NCBI GenBank assembly: GCA_017642935.1
Contig: JAEPOK010000003.1
Span: 245,182 to 309,181 of the forward strand
Origin: Hyphomicrobiales bacterium
Lineage (GTDB): Bacteria; Pseudomonadota; Alphaproteobacteria; Rhizobiales; MH13
Direction of reading: 5' to 3'
DNA: 64,000 nucleotides
Below, piece by piece: positions 33,229 through 42,194 of the stretch (positions within the stretch are counted from its first letter, which is position 1; each line of letters starts with the position of its first letter). The position numbers were made by a program, and so were the translations under genes. The notes beneath the pieces were generated by a model, which worked only from the letters and a program-made list of their open reading frames with translations, searched no databases and had not been told where the DNA came from.

Positions 33229-33990
33229 CTAGATCAAACCCACTGATTTTCTGATGGCGTCATCGCGCAGCGACACATCACCGCCCAAATGCGGATCGGC
33301 ATCGGCCGTGCAAAGCCAAGCAATCGCTTTGGCCGGCCATTCGGGCGGAATGTGCACATCAAAGTCCAGCTGACTGACGGGATTGATGCCCGAGGCTTTG
33401 ATCTGCACCTGCATTTCGGTAGCGACCGTGCCCGGCGAAAGGCCAACCGCGCGCACGCCCTTGTCGGCATATTCCTTGTGCAGACAGCGCGTCAGCATCA
33501 GCACGGCCGCCTTGGACGAGCAGTAATGGCTCCACCCTTCCAGCGCGTTGGTCGCCGCGCCGGACGAGATATTGACGATGGTGCCACCGCCGGCGCCCTG
33601 CATGGCCGGTAGCACGGCCCGCGCGCAATGGTAGACACCCTTGACGTTGATATCGATGACCTTGCCCCAATCGGCTGGATCGAGATCGTCCATGCGGCCG
33701 ATGGGATCGATGATGCCGGCATTGTTGACCAAGATCGTCACCGGCCCGAAAGCATCGTTTGCAGCGCTCATTGCGGCCTCTACCTGGCCATAGTCGGCAA
33801 CGTCGCAGGCGACCGCCAAGGCCTTGCCGCCCGCCGCGTTTATCTCGGCAGCGTGCTTTTCGATGTCGCCGGTGGAGCGTGCCGCAAGCACCACATTGGC
33901 GCCCAAACGGGCAAGCTCATGGGCGGTGGCAGCGCCGATACCACGGCTGGCGCCGGTGATAAGGGCTGTTTGGTTGCTAAGATCCGGCAT
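33229..33990 (-). CDS. Short-chain dehydrogenase/reductase (classical SDR)
   Basis: 253-residue cytoplasmic NAD(P)-dependent oxidoreductase. The cofactor motif is TGASRGIGAA (about residues 13-22), followed by NNAG, the catalytic Ser in NISSGAA, and YCSSK (Tyr-x3-Lys, about 152-156). LSPGTVATEM completes the nucleotide site. ATG 33990 follows AAGGACTAG. It stands apart from both neighbours. The substrate is not predictable. Confidence 0.92.
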   Translation of the reverse strand: MPDLSNQTALITGASRGIGAATAHELARLGANVVLAARSTGDIEKHAAEINAAGGKALAVACDVADYGQVEAAMSAANDAFGPVTILVNNAGIIDPIGRMDDLDPADWGKVIDINVKGVYHCARAVLPAMQGAGGGTIVNISSGAATNALEGWSHYCSSKAAVLMLTRCLHKEYADKGVRAVGLSPGTVATEMQVQIKASGINPVSQLDFDVHIPPEWPAKAIAWLCTADADPHLGGDVSLRDDAIRKSVGLI

Positions 33991-34018
33991 GATCTAGTCC
34001 TTTTGATCTTGTTTAGAT

Positions 34019-34030
34019 GTCCATATGGAC
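34019..34030. promoter_or_regulatory. Palindrome upstream of the toxin-antitoxin operon
   Basis: Perfect 12-bp palindrome GTCCATATGGAC, 26 bp before the antitoxin start and in the short gap to the divergent SDR. Its position fits autoregulation by the Xre-type antitoxin. It overlaps a TATATT that could be a -10 element. Confidence 0.5.
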
Positions 34031-34055
34031 TATATTGGATGCAAGGAGATGCACA

Positions 34056-34445
34056 GTGGCCCTTGCAGATGTTCACGTTTCGCCAACCGACAGGCAATCG
34101 GTTGGGCTGAAGGCCTACAGCCGCCTTGCGGCGCAATGGCGGCTGACTCTGCGCGAAGCCGCGCAGCTTCTTGATGTGTCGGAATCGACGTGGAAGCGGA
34201 TCAAATCCGGCCAGTTTTCCGGCGACCTGACCCGCGATCAGACGCTGCGGCTCAGCGCCCTTATCGGCCTTTATAAGGCACTGGCGCTCTATTTCGACCC
34301 TCCGCTTTCAGAGCGCTGGGTCAAGCTTGAGAACACCGGGCCGTTGTTTGACGGACAGCGCCCGTTGGACCGAATGATTGAGGGCGGGCTGCCGACGATT
34401 ATCGCAATACGGACCTATGTCGATGCGCTGCGGGGCGGCGCTTGA
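34056..34445 (+). CDS. Xre/MbcA/ParS-type antitoxin of a RES toxin-antitoxin pair
   Basis: 129 residues. An N-terminal helix-turn-helix (about 25-65; LTLREAAQLLDVSESTWKRIKSG) is followed by the DUF2384 toxin-binding domain (LSALIGLYKALALYFDPPLSERWV, then FDGQRPLDRMIEGG). GTG 34056 follows AAGGAG with 7-nt spacing. The gene overlaps the toxin by 4 nt. It neutralises the toxin by blocking its active site and probably represses the operon. Confidence 0.9.
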   Translation: MALADVHVSPTDRQSVGLKAYSRLAAQWRLTLREAAQLLDVSESTWKRIKSGQFSGDLTRDQTLRLSALIGLYKALALYFDPPLSERWVKLENTGPLFDGQRPLDRMIEGGLPTIIAIRTYVDALRGGA

Positions 34446-35137
34446 AGCTCGTCACGATCAACGACCGCGCACTGGTTCGGCTGATCCCTGCGACCTACCA
34501 CAAGCCACCGGTGTTGCGCGGCCTTGTCGATAGCGATGAGGAGGCGGCCATTCTGGCCGAGCTGGAAGGGCTGACCAATCAGCGGTTGAAGGTGGAACGC
34601 GAAGGCTCGCCGGCTCTTGACCGGCGCGAGCTGGCCTTTGCACGGCGCGACGGGGATCTGCGGCTCTACGGCCAGACCCACATCAACGCCGCTTTCACCT
34701 ACACGCGCGCCGGTGGCAACCGTTTCAACGATGACAGTCGCGGTGCCTGGTATTGCGCCTATGACCTTCAGACATCCGCCGCCGAAGTTGGCTACCACCG
34801 GACACGCGAGCTGAGCTTCATCGGCGTCTATGAGGATAAAGCGCGCTATGTGGAACTGCTTGCTGATTTCGTCGGCACGTTCCCGCGTATCACCAAAGCG
34901 TCCCACGCCGATGCACTGCACGAGGACCCAACAGCTGGGTATCCAGCCGGGCAAGCGCTGGCGCGCGACCTGCGCGCCGAGGGTTATCGCGGGTTGCTCT
35001 ATCCCTCGGTGCGAAAACCCGGCGGACGCTGTTTTGTCGCCTTCGATCCGCACATCGTTCAGAACGTTAGGCCCGGCGCCAGTTGGACGTTCACCTGGTC
35101 CGGTTCACCGGACTATGCGCTGAAGGCCGTCGCATGA
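34442..35137 (+). CDS. RES-domain toxin
   Basis: 231 residues. The RES domain carries conserved Arg, Glu and Ser-type residues in LVRLIPATYHKPP, GNRFNDDSRGAWYCAYDLQTSAAEV and GYRGLLYPSVRKPGG. RES toxins attack NAD+ or ADP-ribosylate target proteins. Translation starts at TTG 34442, overlapping the antitoxin stop (TTGA), which keeps toxin output low and coupled. Its own stop overlaps the ATG of the amine oxidase (ATGA at 35134-35137). At 231 residues it is longer than the usual ~150-residue RES toxin because of about 60 extra N-terminal residues. Confidence 0.9.
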   Translation: MKLVTINDRALVRLIPATYHKPPVLRGLVDSDEEAAILAELEGLTNQRLKVEREGSPALDRRELAFARRDGDLRLYGQTHINAAFTYTRAGGNRFNDDSRGAWYCAYDLQTSAAEVGYHRTRELSFIGVYEDKARYVELLADFVGTFPRITKASHADALHEDPTAGYPAGQALARDLRAEGYRGLLYPSVRKPGGRCFVAFDPHIVQNVRPGASWTFTWSGSPDYALKAVA

Positions 35138-36465
35138 GGTTTCGCTCGCCGACTAGACGGGATGCGCTGAAGCTTGGGCTGGCGGCGACGCTGGTACCCA
35201 ACGCTGCCCGGTCCGCGTCCGAGCCCGACGTGTTGGTCGTCGGCGCAGGGACAGCCGGGCTGGCCGCTGCGCGTACGCTCGCTGATGCCGGCAGATCGGT
35301 CGCGATTTTGGAGGCTTCTGACCGCATTGGCGGGCGCATCCATACCGACCGCTCGCTTGGGCTGCCCGTCGAGCTCGGTGCCGGTTGGATTCACGGACCG
35401 CGCGGCAATCCTATCTCAGCTCTCGCGCGCAACGCCGGGTTGGAGACCTTCGTCACTGACGATGACAGTTTGATCGTTCATCGCGCGGATGGCGCCTTGG
35501 TTCCCGACGCAAATGTGGTGGCCGGCGAAGCGCGCTTGGCCCGCCTGGCCGCAACCATCGACGATGTCGTGGAGACCGACATGGCGATGTCCGAAGCGAT
35601 TGCGCGCTTGGGTGCGGGCGAGCTCGACGATCCGCTGATGCGGTGGATGCTCTCCGCCTATCTTGAGTTTCTGACCGGCGGCCCCATCGACGCTATCTCT
35701 GCCGCAATGTGGGACGAGGATGAAAGTTTCAGCGGCGCCGATGTTATCCTGCCTGCCGGCTATGATCGCATCCTCACGCAACTGGGGCGCGGGTTAGACA
35801 TCCGGTTTGGCGAGAGAGTGCTGAGCATTGCCTACGATTCCAACGGCGTCTCCATCACCACATCGAGCGGTTCGTTTCAGGCCAAGCACGTCGTCTGCAC
35901 CCTGCCCATCGGCGTGTTGAAAGCTGGACGCGTGACGTTTGATCCGCCGCTGCCGACTCCCTACCAGCAATCCATCGAAAGGCTCGGCATGGGCCAAGTG
36001 ACCAAACTGGCGCTGCGGTTCGAGCGACCCTTCTGGCCGCTGGACGTCCAGTACTTTGGCGTGACCACCGAGCCGATGGGCCGCTGGAACTGTTTTCTGA
36101 ACGCCATGACCTATTCCGATGTGCCGCTGATGATGGGTGTCAGCCTGGGCTCCTACGCGACGGTTGCCGATGCGATGAGTGACGACGAGGCAAGCGCTGA
36201 CATGATGCAGGTATTGCGCGGCGTGTTCGGCACCAACATCCCTGAGCCAATGGGCATTCTCAAAACCGCATGGTCCCGCGATCCGTTCGCCCTAGGCGCC
36301 TACTCGTTCGCTAAGGTCGGCGCGACACCCGATGATTTCAACCGCTTCGCCGAACCCGTAAGTCCGCTGCATTTCGCAGGTGAACACACCGACTTTGATT
36401 ATCACGGCAATGTCCATGGCGCTTATCTGAGCGGGTTGCGCGCGGCCGACGCGATCTTGAGCTAA
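35134..36465 (+). CDS. Flavin monoamine oxidase family protein, Tat-exported
   Basis: 443 residues. The N-terminus RSPTRRDALKLGLAATLVPNAARSA is a twin-arginine signal. The FAD motif VLVVGAGTAGLAAARTLADAG (about 32-52), the following RIGGRIHTD and GAGWIHGP, and the C-terminal FAGEHTDFDYHGNVHGAYLSG define the amine oxidase family (polyamine/monoamine oxidases). ATG 35134 overlaps the RES toxin stop, so it is translationally coupled to the toxin-antitoxin pair, an unusual partnership. The substrate is unknown. Confidence 0.9.
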   Translation: MRFRSPTRRDALKLGLAATLVPNAARSASEPDVLVVGAGTAGLAAARTLADAGRSVAILEASDRIGGRIHTDRSLGLPVELGAGWIHGPRGNPISALARNAGLETFVTDDDSLIVHRADGALVPDANVVAGEARLARLAATIDDVVETDMAMSEAIARLGAGELDDPLMRWMLSAYLEFLTGGPIDAISAAMWDEDESFSGADVILPAGYDRILTQLGRGLDIRFGERVLSIAYDSNGVSITTSSGSFQAKHVVCTLPIGVLKAGRVTFDPPLPTPYQQSIERLGMGQVTKLALRFERPFWPLDVQYFGVTTEPMGRWNCFLNAMTYSDVPLMMGVSLGSYATVADAMSDDEASADMMQVLRGVFGTNIPEPMGILKTAWSRDPFALGAYSFAKVGATPDDFNRFAEPVSPLHFAGEHTDFDYHGNVHGAYLSGLRAADAILS

Positions 36466-36468
36466 CGG

Positions 36469-36831
36469 CTAGATCGCGAGCTGAGACACGGCCAGATGTC
36501 CAGCGCCACCAAGCCCGGCGCCAAGTATCAACGCCCAAGACACAGGGTTGTTGAACTCGTTCTTGGGGTGATTGCGAAACAACCAATGCAGGCCAACATG
36601 GATGATGGCAAAGGCTGACAGACCTGTCGCGACGCTGCTCGTCGGATCGCCAGCGCCGAAGTAGAAGAGCACGGCGAACAACGGCACATGCATCCAAACA
36701 AAGGTTTGGCGACCGGTCTCTTCAGGCAGGAAAGAGGTCAGTGGCAATATACGCCATTCATGACGCTGCATGGCATCAAGCTCGTGCGTGAGGAAAAAGC
36801 CGAGCATGATCACGTAGAACAGCTCGGCCAC
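36469..36831 (-). CDS. DUF6713-like membrane protein
   Basis: 120 residues with four hydrophobic segments and the family mark HELDAMQRHEWR (about residues 16-27) near the N-terminus. It starts at GTG 36831, 4 bp after the lepA stop, and is thus probably read through from lepA. It ends 3 bp from the convergent amine oxidase stop. It is an inner-membrane protein of unknown function. Confidence 0.8.
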   Translation of the reverse strand: MAELFYVIMLGFFLTHELDAMQRHEWRILPLTSFLPEETGRQTFVWMHVPLFAVLFYFGAGDPTSSVATGLSAFAIIHVGLHWLFRNHPKNEFNNPVSWALILGAGLGGAGHLAVSQLAI

Positions 36832-36835
36832 GGGC

Positions 36836-38701
36836 TTAGCTGTCCATTTTCAGGGCCTTGATGAAGGCTTCCTGCGGGATATCGACCTTACCGAACTGGC
36901 GCATCTTTTTCTTACCCGCCTTCTGCTTTTCCAGAAGCTTACGCTTACGCGTGACGTCGCCACCATAGCATTTGGCCGTCACATCCTTGCGCAGGGCGCG
37001 GATGGTCTCGCGGGCGATAATCTTGCCGCCAATCGCTGCCTGGATTGGTATCACGAACATGTGCTGCGGGATCAGATCCTTCAGTTTCTCGCACATCGCC
37101 CGACCACGATATTCAGCTTGGCTACGGTGTACGAGGATCGACAGCGCATCCACCGGCTCGGAATTCACCAGGATCTGCATCTTCACCAGGTCACCCGCCT
37201 CATAGCCGGTGATCTGATAGTCGAAACTCGCATAGCCTTTGGAGATCGACTTCAGCCGGTCGTAGAAATCAAACACCACCTCATTGAGCGGCAGATTGTA
37301 GACCAGCATGGCTCGCGCACCGACATAGGACAGCTCTTTCTGAACGCCGCGGCGCTCCTGACAGAGTTTTAGGATCGCGCCCAGATAGTCATCCGGGGTC
37401 AGAATGGTCGCGGTGATCCAGGGCTCGCGGATTTCCTCGATCTTCATCACGTCGGGCATGTCGGCGGGGTTATGCAGCTCCATAACCTCCGGCTCGCCCT
37501 CATCATTGGCGCCCTGCCGCATTTGCAGCTCGTAGACCACCGAGGGTGCCGTTGCGATCAGATCGAGATTGAACTCGCGCTCCAGCCGCTCCTGGATGAT
37601 TTCCAGGTGCAAAAGACCGAGGAACCCACAGCGGAAACCAAAGCCAAGCGCTGCCGAGCTTTCCATCTCAAAGGAGAAGCTTGCATCGTTGAGCCGCAAT
37701 TTGCCCATCGCCGCGCGCAGATCTTCAAAGTCCGCCGCATCGATGGGGAAGAGGCCGCAGAACACCACCGGCTGCGCCGGTTTAAAGCCCGGAAGCATGT
37801 TGGCCGTTGGCTTTTTCTCGTCGGTGATCGTGTCGCCGACGCGGGTATCGGCAACCTCCTTGATCGAGGCGGTCATGAACCCGATCTCGCCCGGGCCCAG
37901 TTCATTGAGCGTTGCCAGCTTCGGCGTGATGACCCCAACCCGGTCAACGTCGTAGGTCGCGCCGGTGCCCATCATGCGCACCTTCTGGCCTTTTTTCAAC
38001 TTGCCGTCGATGACGCGCACGAGCACGACGACGCCGAGATAGGCGTCGTACCAGCTGTCGACCAGCATGGCTTTGAGCGTTGCATTGGGATTGCCTTTGG
38101 GCGCTGGCAGGCGGGTGACGATGGCTTCGAGCACATCATCAACGCCAAGGCCGGTTTTGGCCGAAATCATCACCGCATCGGTGGCATCCAGGCCGATGAC
38201 GTCTTCAATCTGCTGTTGCACCCGTTCCGGCTCGGCGGCGGGCAGATCAACCTTGTTGAGGACCGGCACGATCTCATGATCGTTCTCGATCGCCTGGTAG
38301 ACATTGGCCAGCGTTTGCGCTTCCACGCCCTGGGAGGCATCGACCACGAGCAGCGAGCCTTCGCACGCGGCCAGCGAGCGGTTCACCTCATAGGCAAAGT
38401 CCACATGGCCCGGCGTGTCGATCAGGTTCAGCGTGTAGGTCTCGCCGTCCTTGGCCTTATAAAGAAGCCGGACCGTCTGGGCTTTGATGGTGATGCCGCG
38501 CTCGCGCTCGATATCCATCGAATCGAGGATTTGCTCCTTCATTTCGCGCTCGGTCAGACCGCCGGTCATCTGGATCAGACGGTCAGCAAGCGTCGACTTG
38601 CCATGGTCGATATGGGCGACGATGGAGAAGTTGCGGATATGGCTGATTTCCACCGTGTCATCGGCGGTATCAGTGTGGGGGGCTAGGGCGGTTTGGTTCA
38701 T
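36836..38701 (-). CDS. lepA: Elongation factor 4 (LepA), ribosome back-translocating GTPase
   Basis: 621 residues. The GTPase domain has the P-loop AHIDHGKST (about 30-38), DTPGH and NKVD. Domains II and III, the LepA-specific C-terminal domain ([24 protein letters not shown]) and the closing KKRMRQ-type tail ([20 protein letters not shown]) follow. It acts on stalled ribosomes. ATG 38701 is used; the frame runs further upstream but without a plausible start. Confidence 0.97.
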   Translation of the reverse strand: MNQTALAPHTDTADDTVEISHIRNFSIVAHIDHGKSTLADRLIQMTGGLTEREMKEQILDSMDIERERGITIKAQTVRLLYKAKDGETYTLNLIDTPGHVDFAYEVNRSLAACEGSLLVVDASQGVEAQTLANVYQAIENDHEIVPVLNKVDLPAAEPERVQQQIEDVIGLDATDAVMISAKTGLGVDDVLEAIVTRLPAPKGNPNATLKAMLVDSWYDAYLGVVVLVRVIDGKLKKGQKVRMMGTGATYDVDRVGVITPKLATLNELGPGEIGFMTASIKEVADTRVGDTITDEKKPTANMLPGFKPAQPVVFCGLFPIDAADFEDLRAAMGKLRLNDASFSFEMESSAALGFGFRCGFLGLLHLEIIQERLEREFNLDLIATAPSVVYELQMRQGANDEGEPEVMELHNPADMPDVMKIEEIREPWITATILTPDDYLGAILKLCQERRGVQKELSYVGARAMLVYNLPLNEVVFDFYDRLKSISKGYASFDYQITGYEAGDLVKMQILVNSEPVDALSILVHRSQAEYRGRAMCEKLKDLIPQHMFVIPIQAAIGGKIIARETIRALRKDVTAKCYGGDVTRKRKLLEKQKAGKKKMRQFGKVDIPQEAFIKALKMDS

Positions 38702-38804
38702 CGCCCGCCTATAGCACCACCCCTGCATCCGGCAAAGGGATGATGGTGCCGCATCATTCTTAGTTTGCCGCCGTCCATGGCGGGGTTTACACTCATTCTT
38801 GTTC

Positions 38805-38999
38805 AGGTGCCTGAACGGCGATGCGAGCGCATGGTCGGTCGGGTGAAAAGGGAATGCGGGACAAGCCGACCCAAACAGGGGGCTTTGGCCGCAGCTGCCC
38901 ACGCAACTGTAAGCGTGAGCCTCATCCTCAGCGCCACTGGGCCAAACGGTCTGGGAAGGTGGGATGGGACGATGATCGCGAGCCAGGAGACCTGCCTGA
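38805..38999 (+). promoter_or_regulatory. Cobalamin riboswitch
   Basis: The aptamer reads GGTGCC at about 38806, then AAAAGGGAATGCGGG. The B12-box region is GCAGCTGCCC ACGCAACTGTAAGC (38891-38914), followed by GCCACTGGG, GGTCTGGGAAGGTGGG and the closing GAGCCAGGAGACCTGCC (38980-38996). These are the conserved blocks of adenosylcobalamin riboswitches. It ends about 50 bp before the CbiM-like permease start and, with the lepA promoter side, fills the 348-bp gap. Confidence 0.93.
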
Positions 39000-39049
39000 G
39001 CATCGACTGTGACCCGCGCACGATGGGTGCGCTATCTGGGAGACTTCTC

Positions 39050-39733
39050 ATGCATATCGAACCGGGCGTCGTGGACGGCGCCAAGATCGTTCTTTCCTTC
39101 GCTACCGCCGCCGGCGCCACTGGCCTTGCTGCCAAAATGGCGTGGGACACAATTCGCAAGGATGGGCTGATGTCGTTTGGCCTGCGTGCGGCGCTTTCGA
39201 CCGTCGCCGTTTTCATCTTTTTTGAAATGTTCTTCAAACATCCCGTCGGCGTGTCAGAAGTGCACCTGATCCTCGGGGCGACGCTCTATCTGGTGTTTGG
39301 AGCTGGGCCTGCTGCGATTGGCCTGGCGCTTGGCCTGCTGGCGCAGGGGGTGCTGTTCGCGCCAGCCGATTTGCCACAATATGCCATGAACGTGACCACG
39401 CTCATCGTGCCGCTCTGGGCCGTGGCCATGCTCGCCAAGCGGATCATTCCCGCCGGTACAGCCTATGTTGATCTGCGCTATCGCGACGTGCTGGCGCTGT
39501 CGGCCATGTATCAAGGGGGTGTCGTGGCCTGGGTGGCGTTCTGGGCCTTCTATGGTCAGGGTTTTGGCGCGGAAAACCTTTCAGCCGTCGGCACCTTTGG
39601 TGTCGCGTATATGACCGTCATCATCCTGGAACCGCTGGTCGATCTGGCAGTGCTGGCCGGAGCCAAAGCGTTGGGCGATGTCGGCCGTGGCAATCCCTGG
39701 CTTTATGACAGGCTGCATCACGCCGCAGCCTAG
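39050..39733 (+). CDS. CbiM-like energy-coupling-factor transporter permease (cobalt)
   Basis: 227-residue inner-membrane protein with about six helices. It starts MHIEPGVVDGAKI, which keeps the N-terminal Met-x-His motif that coordinates the metal in CbiM. AVFIFFEMFFKHPVGVSEVHLI carries a further family His. The cobalamin riboswitch just upstream supports cobalt uptake for B12. No CbiN/Q/O partner genes follow, so it either pairs with an ECF module elsewhere or acts alone. ATG 39050 follows GGGAGA. Confidence 0.85.
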   Translation: MHIEPGVVDGAKIVLSFATAAGATGLAAKMAWDTIRKDGLMSFGLRAALSTVAVFIFFEMFFKHPVGVSEVHLILGATLYLVFGAGPAAIGLALGLLAQGVLFAPADLPQYAMNVTTLIVPLWAVAMLAKRIIPAGTAYVDLRYRDVLALSAMYQGGVVAWVAFWAFYGQGFGAENLSAVGTFGVAYMTVIILEPLVDLAVLAGAKALGDVGRGNPWLYDRLHHAAA

Positions 39734-39751
39734 CCCCAGTCAAACAATCGT

Positions 39752-39770
39752 CCTCGGGCTTGACCCGAGG
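39752..39770. repeat. Palindromic repeat, copy 1
   Basis: CCTCGGG-CTTGA-CCCGAGG stem-loop. The same palindrome occurs at 51452-51470 in the opposite orientation. Both copies lie just beyond a gene's 3' end and in the same sense relative to it, so they may end transcripts. Confidence 0.7.
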
Positions 39771-39787
39771 GTGAGCTAGGCTGAGCT

Positions 39788-39861
39788 CCGGATATCCAAT
39801 TTCCTTGCGCTACGCTCCGGTCCTGCGGCCTGATCGTTTCGGATATCCATTTTCCTTGTCG
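39788..39861. repeat. Short direct repeat after the CbiM-like gene
   Basis: Two copies of CGGATATCCA(A/T)TTTCCTTG, at 39789-39807 and 39840-39858, differ at one base and are 51 bp apart. Each contains the palindrome GGATATCC. They lie between two convergent genes, and no function is evident. Confidence 0.6.
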
Positions 39862-39901
39862 CGCCCGCTCCGTCGCAAGCGACGACCACTTGGCGCGAGG
39901 G

Positions 39902-40951
39902 TCAATCTTCCTGCCGGTGCGCGTACGTCTCCGTGATGCGCTGCTCGACATAAGCGCCGGCCTGGATTGGCTCATAGCGCGGTGGGTTGCTGGCTGACTG
40001 ACAGCTATCGAGCACTGCGATCTCAACATCGGGGTTGGTGCCAAGAAACAGCGGGATGGAATAACGCTGTTTACCCGACCGGTTGATCGCCCGGTGGATC
40101 GTCGATTTGAAATAATCGTTGGTCCAACGTTCCATCATGTCGCCGACATTGACGATGAACGCGCCTTCCACAGGTGGCGCCTCGATCCATTGCCCGGCTG
40201 CGTTGAGCACCTGCAAAGCCGCCTTCTCGTCTGTGCAAAGGATCGTGAAGCACTCATAGTCTGAGTGCGCGCCGATGCCGATCTGCTTTTCGTCGATCTT
40301 TCCCTCTTGCGGCGGGTAATGCAGGACGCGCATCACGGCCAAAGGCTTGGTGATCTTCGGGGCGAAATAGTCCTCCGGCAGTTCCAGCGCCAAAGCGAAG
40401 GCCTGGAAAATGCGCGCGCCAAACGCCAGTGCCGCACCATGATAGGTGAGCAGCGCATTGCGAAAATCCTCGATGCCCTCCAGGCTGGCATCGGGCCACT
40501 GGTTGGGCGCATAACCGAACAGACCTTTTTCCAGATCAGGATCGCCAGGCTCCATTTCCAGCCCAAAATCAAAGGCCTCGTGTACGTCGCCCTTGGCGGT
40601 CGGGTCGGTGTTTTCGCCAAGCAGCGGCGTGTAGCCGCGATTGTTGTCGGAGTTCTCCACGCTGATCGCGCGCTTGGTCTCGTCCGGCAGCGCGAAGAAC
40701 CGATGGGCCGCCTGGAACGTGGCGTCGATCACAGGCTGCGGCACACCATGATTGAGGGCGTAGAAAAACCCAACCTCGGTGCAGGCTTTGCGGACGGCTG
40801 CGCCGACTTTTGCGCGCTCGGCAGGGTCGTCGGAGAGCATCGGGCCGAAGTCGATCAACGGGATCGCCTCGAAAGGCGTCGGTTTAGCCTCCAGGCCGGA
40901 TTCAAAAAATGCCCGTGGGCCATTGCCCGTATCGACCTTTGCGATGCTCAT
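39902..40951 (-). CDS. 2-oxoglutarate/Fe(II)-dependent dioxygenase, isopenicillin-N-synthase-like
   Basis: 349 residues. The N-terminal DIOX_N domain contains AIPLIDFGPML and VGFFYALNHGVP. The double-stranded beta-helix core has its iron ligands in GIGAHSDYECFTIL (HxD) and STIHRAINRSGKQRYSIPLF (His, then the RxS oxoglutarate clamp). It hydroxylates or oxidises a small molecule; such enzymes in alphaproteobacteria are of unknown specificity. The start at ATG 40951 or 40954 is undecided; AGGAG spacing favours the former. Confidence 0.9.
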   Translation of the reverse strand: MSIAKVDTGNGPRAFFESGLEAKPTPFEAIPLIDFGPMLSDDPAERAKVGAAVRKACTEVGFFYALNHGVPQPVIDATFQAAHRFFALPDETKRAISVENSDNNRGYTPLLGENTDPTAKGDVHEAFDFGLEMEPGDPDLEKGLFGYAPNQWPDASLEGIEDFRNALLTYHGAALAFGARIFQAFALALELPEDYFAPKITKPLAVMRVLHYPPQEGKIDEKQIGIGAHSDYECFTILCTDEKAALQVLNAAGQWIEAPPVEGAFIVNVGDMMERWTNDYFKSTIHRAINRSGKQRYSIPLFLGTNPDVEIAVLDSCQSASNPPRYEPIQAGAYVEQRITETYAHRQED

Positions 40952-41066
40952 CATTCACTCCTGTGCCCTTGAACCGGCTCAAGATGCCGCGCCGAACAGG
41001 CCGCGTCAAAGCGCAATTGCAGGCGCCGGCGCCTGCTTTGTGGGCAGTGGCTCCGAGCCGTGGCCC

Positions 41067-42122
41067 CTACCCGGCCAAACGGCGCATCAGCATTTCCATC
41101 GGGCCGCGCTTCCAACGCCTGGACCACATCCAAGCAAACATCGCGGCGCCTAGGCAAAAAAGCACGGCAGCGGCGAACGCTGCCTCGGCGCTTTGGCCGC
41201 CGAGCATTCCCAGCGCCTCCAAGGTGCCCATGCCGAGCAGGATATGGGCGATATAGAGCGTGAGGGTCTGGCGGCCGGCGGGCGTGACCGCATCAAGAAC
41301 ACCGATTGCTTTGAGCGGTGCGGCTAAAACCAAGCAAAGCCCGATCACAGCCGATGCGAACCCACCGCCGGCCAGCATGTAGAGAGGAGCCGGCGGCACT
41401 GGGCTCGTGCCGACCAGGTCGAAAAGCTCAAACCATTCGCCAGTCAGACGTGATTGCAACGTCCAAGACAACGCCTCGGCAGCCAACCAGACCGCCAAGC
41501 CGCCAGCTATCAGAAGGCGTTGGGTTCGTGGCTTCGACAGGTCGCTCTTTGCGAGCAGAATGCCGAAAAGCAGAAAGGCAAGCCAAGGGATAACCGGATG
41601 CCAACCGTTGAAAAGGAGGTTTCGAACAAACCCGTCTGGCGTCCAAAACCCAGAATAAGTCAGCGTCTGCCAGTTCCAACCCGCATCATAGTCGAGCACG
41701 AAGACCAGCACCAAAAATCCGATGATCAAGACGGCGATAAGAGCCGCGAGCCATCGGCGCGGCAAGGGCAGGCAGAAAACACCAAGCGCGAAATAGACCG
41801 CGTAATAATGCAGGATGTCGGCATCGAAGATCAGGCTGTTGAGAAGGCCGATCACCATCAGAAAGGCCGACCGTCGCAAGGTAATGGCGACCAGCGGCTG
41901 TCCGGCTGCGCGTTGGTAGGCCAGGCCCAATCCAATGCCGGCCAGGACAACGAAGGTGGCCGCGGCCCGTCCTTCCAAGCTCCCGCCAATGGCACCGGCC
42001 CAGTCTGTGCTTTGGTCTGGCACACCCATGGCGATCTTAAAGTTGACGATCACCATGCCGACCAGAGCTAGGAACCGGGCAAGATCGAGACCTTCAAGAC
42101 GGAGATGGTGGCTGGATGACAC
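41067..42122 (-). CDS. DUF418/DUF1624-type membrane protein
   Basis: 351 residues with about ten membrane helices. RLEGLDLARFLALVGMVIVNF at the N-terminus resembles heparan-alpha-glucosaminide-acetyltransferase-like proteins (DUF1624). The C-terminal part, ending in GPMEMLMRRL, is typical of DUF418. It starts at GTG 42122. It is an inner-membrane protein, perhaps an acyl-group transferase; nothing in the neighbourhood suggests a substrate. Confidence 0.82.
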   Translation of the reverse strand: MSSSHHLRLEGLDLARFLALVGMVIVNFKIAMGVPDQSTDWAGAIGGSLEGRAAATFVVLAGIGLGLAYQRAAGQPLVAITLRRSAFLMVIGLLNSLIFDADILHYYAVYFALGVFCLPLPRRWLAALIAVLIIGFLVLVFVLDYDAGWNWQTLTYSGFWTPDGFVRNLLFNGWHPVIPWLAFLLFGILLAKSDLSKPRTQRLLIAGGLAVWLAAEALSWTLQSRLTGEWFELFDLVGTSPVPPAPLYMLAGGGFASAVIGLCLVLAAPLKAIGVLDAVTPAGRQTLTLYIAHILLGMGTLEALGMLGGQSAEAAFAAAVLFCLGAAMFAWMWSRRWKRGPMEMLMRRLAG

Positions 42123-42194
42123 GGCGAGGCACTAAGTGAGGGGAACTAACCCTCGCTTAGCGCCTTGATCGTCTTCGGGCCAGTCCGTTCGGGA

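Noticed and set aside
37472..38686. 404-residue plus-strand frame
   Set aside because: It lies wholly antisense to lepA and has His/Arg-rich shadow composition.
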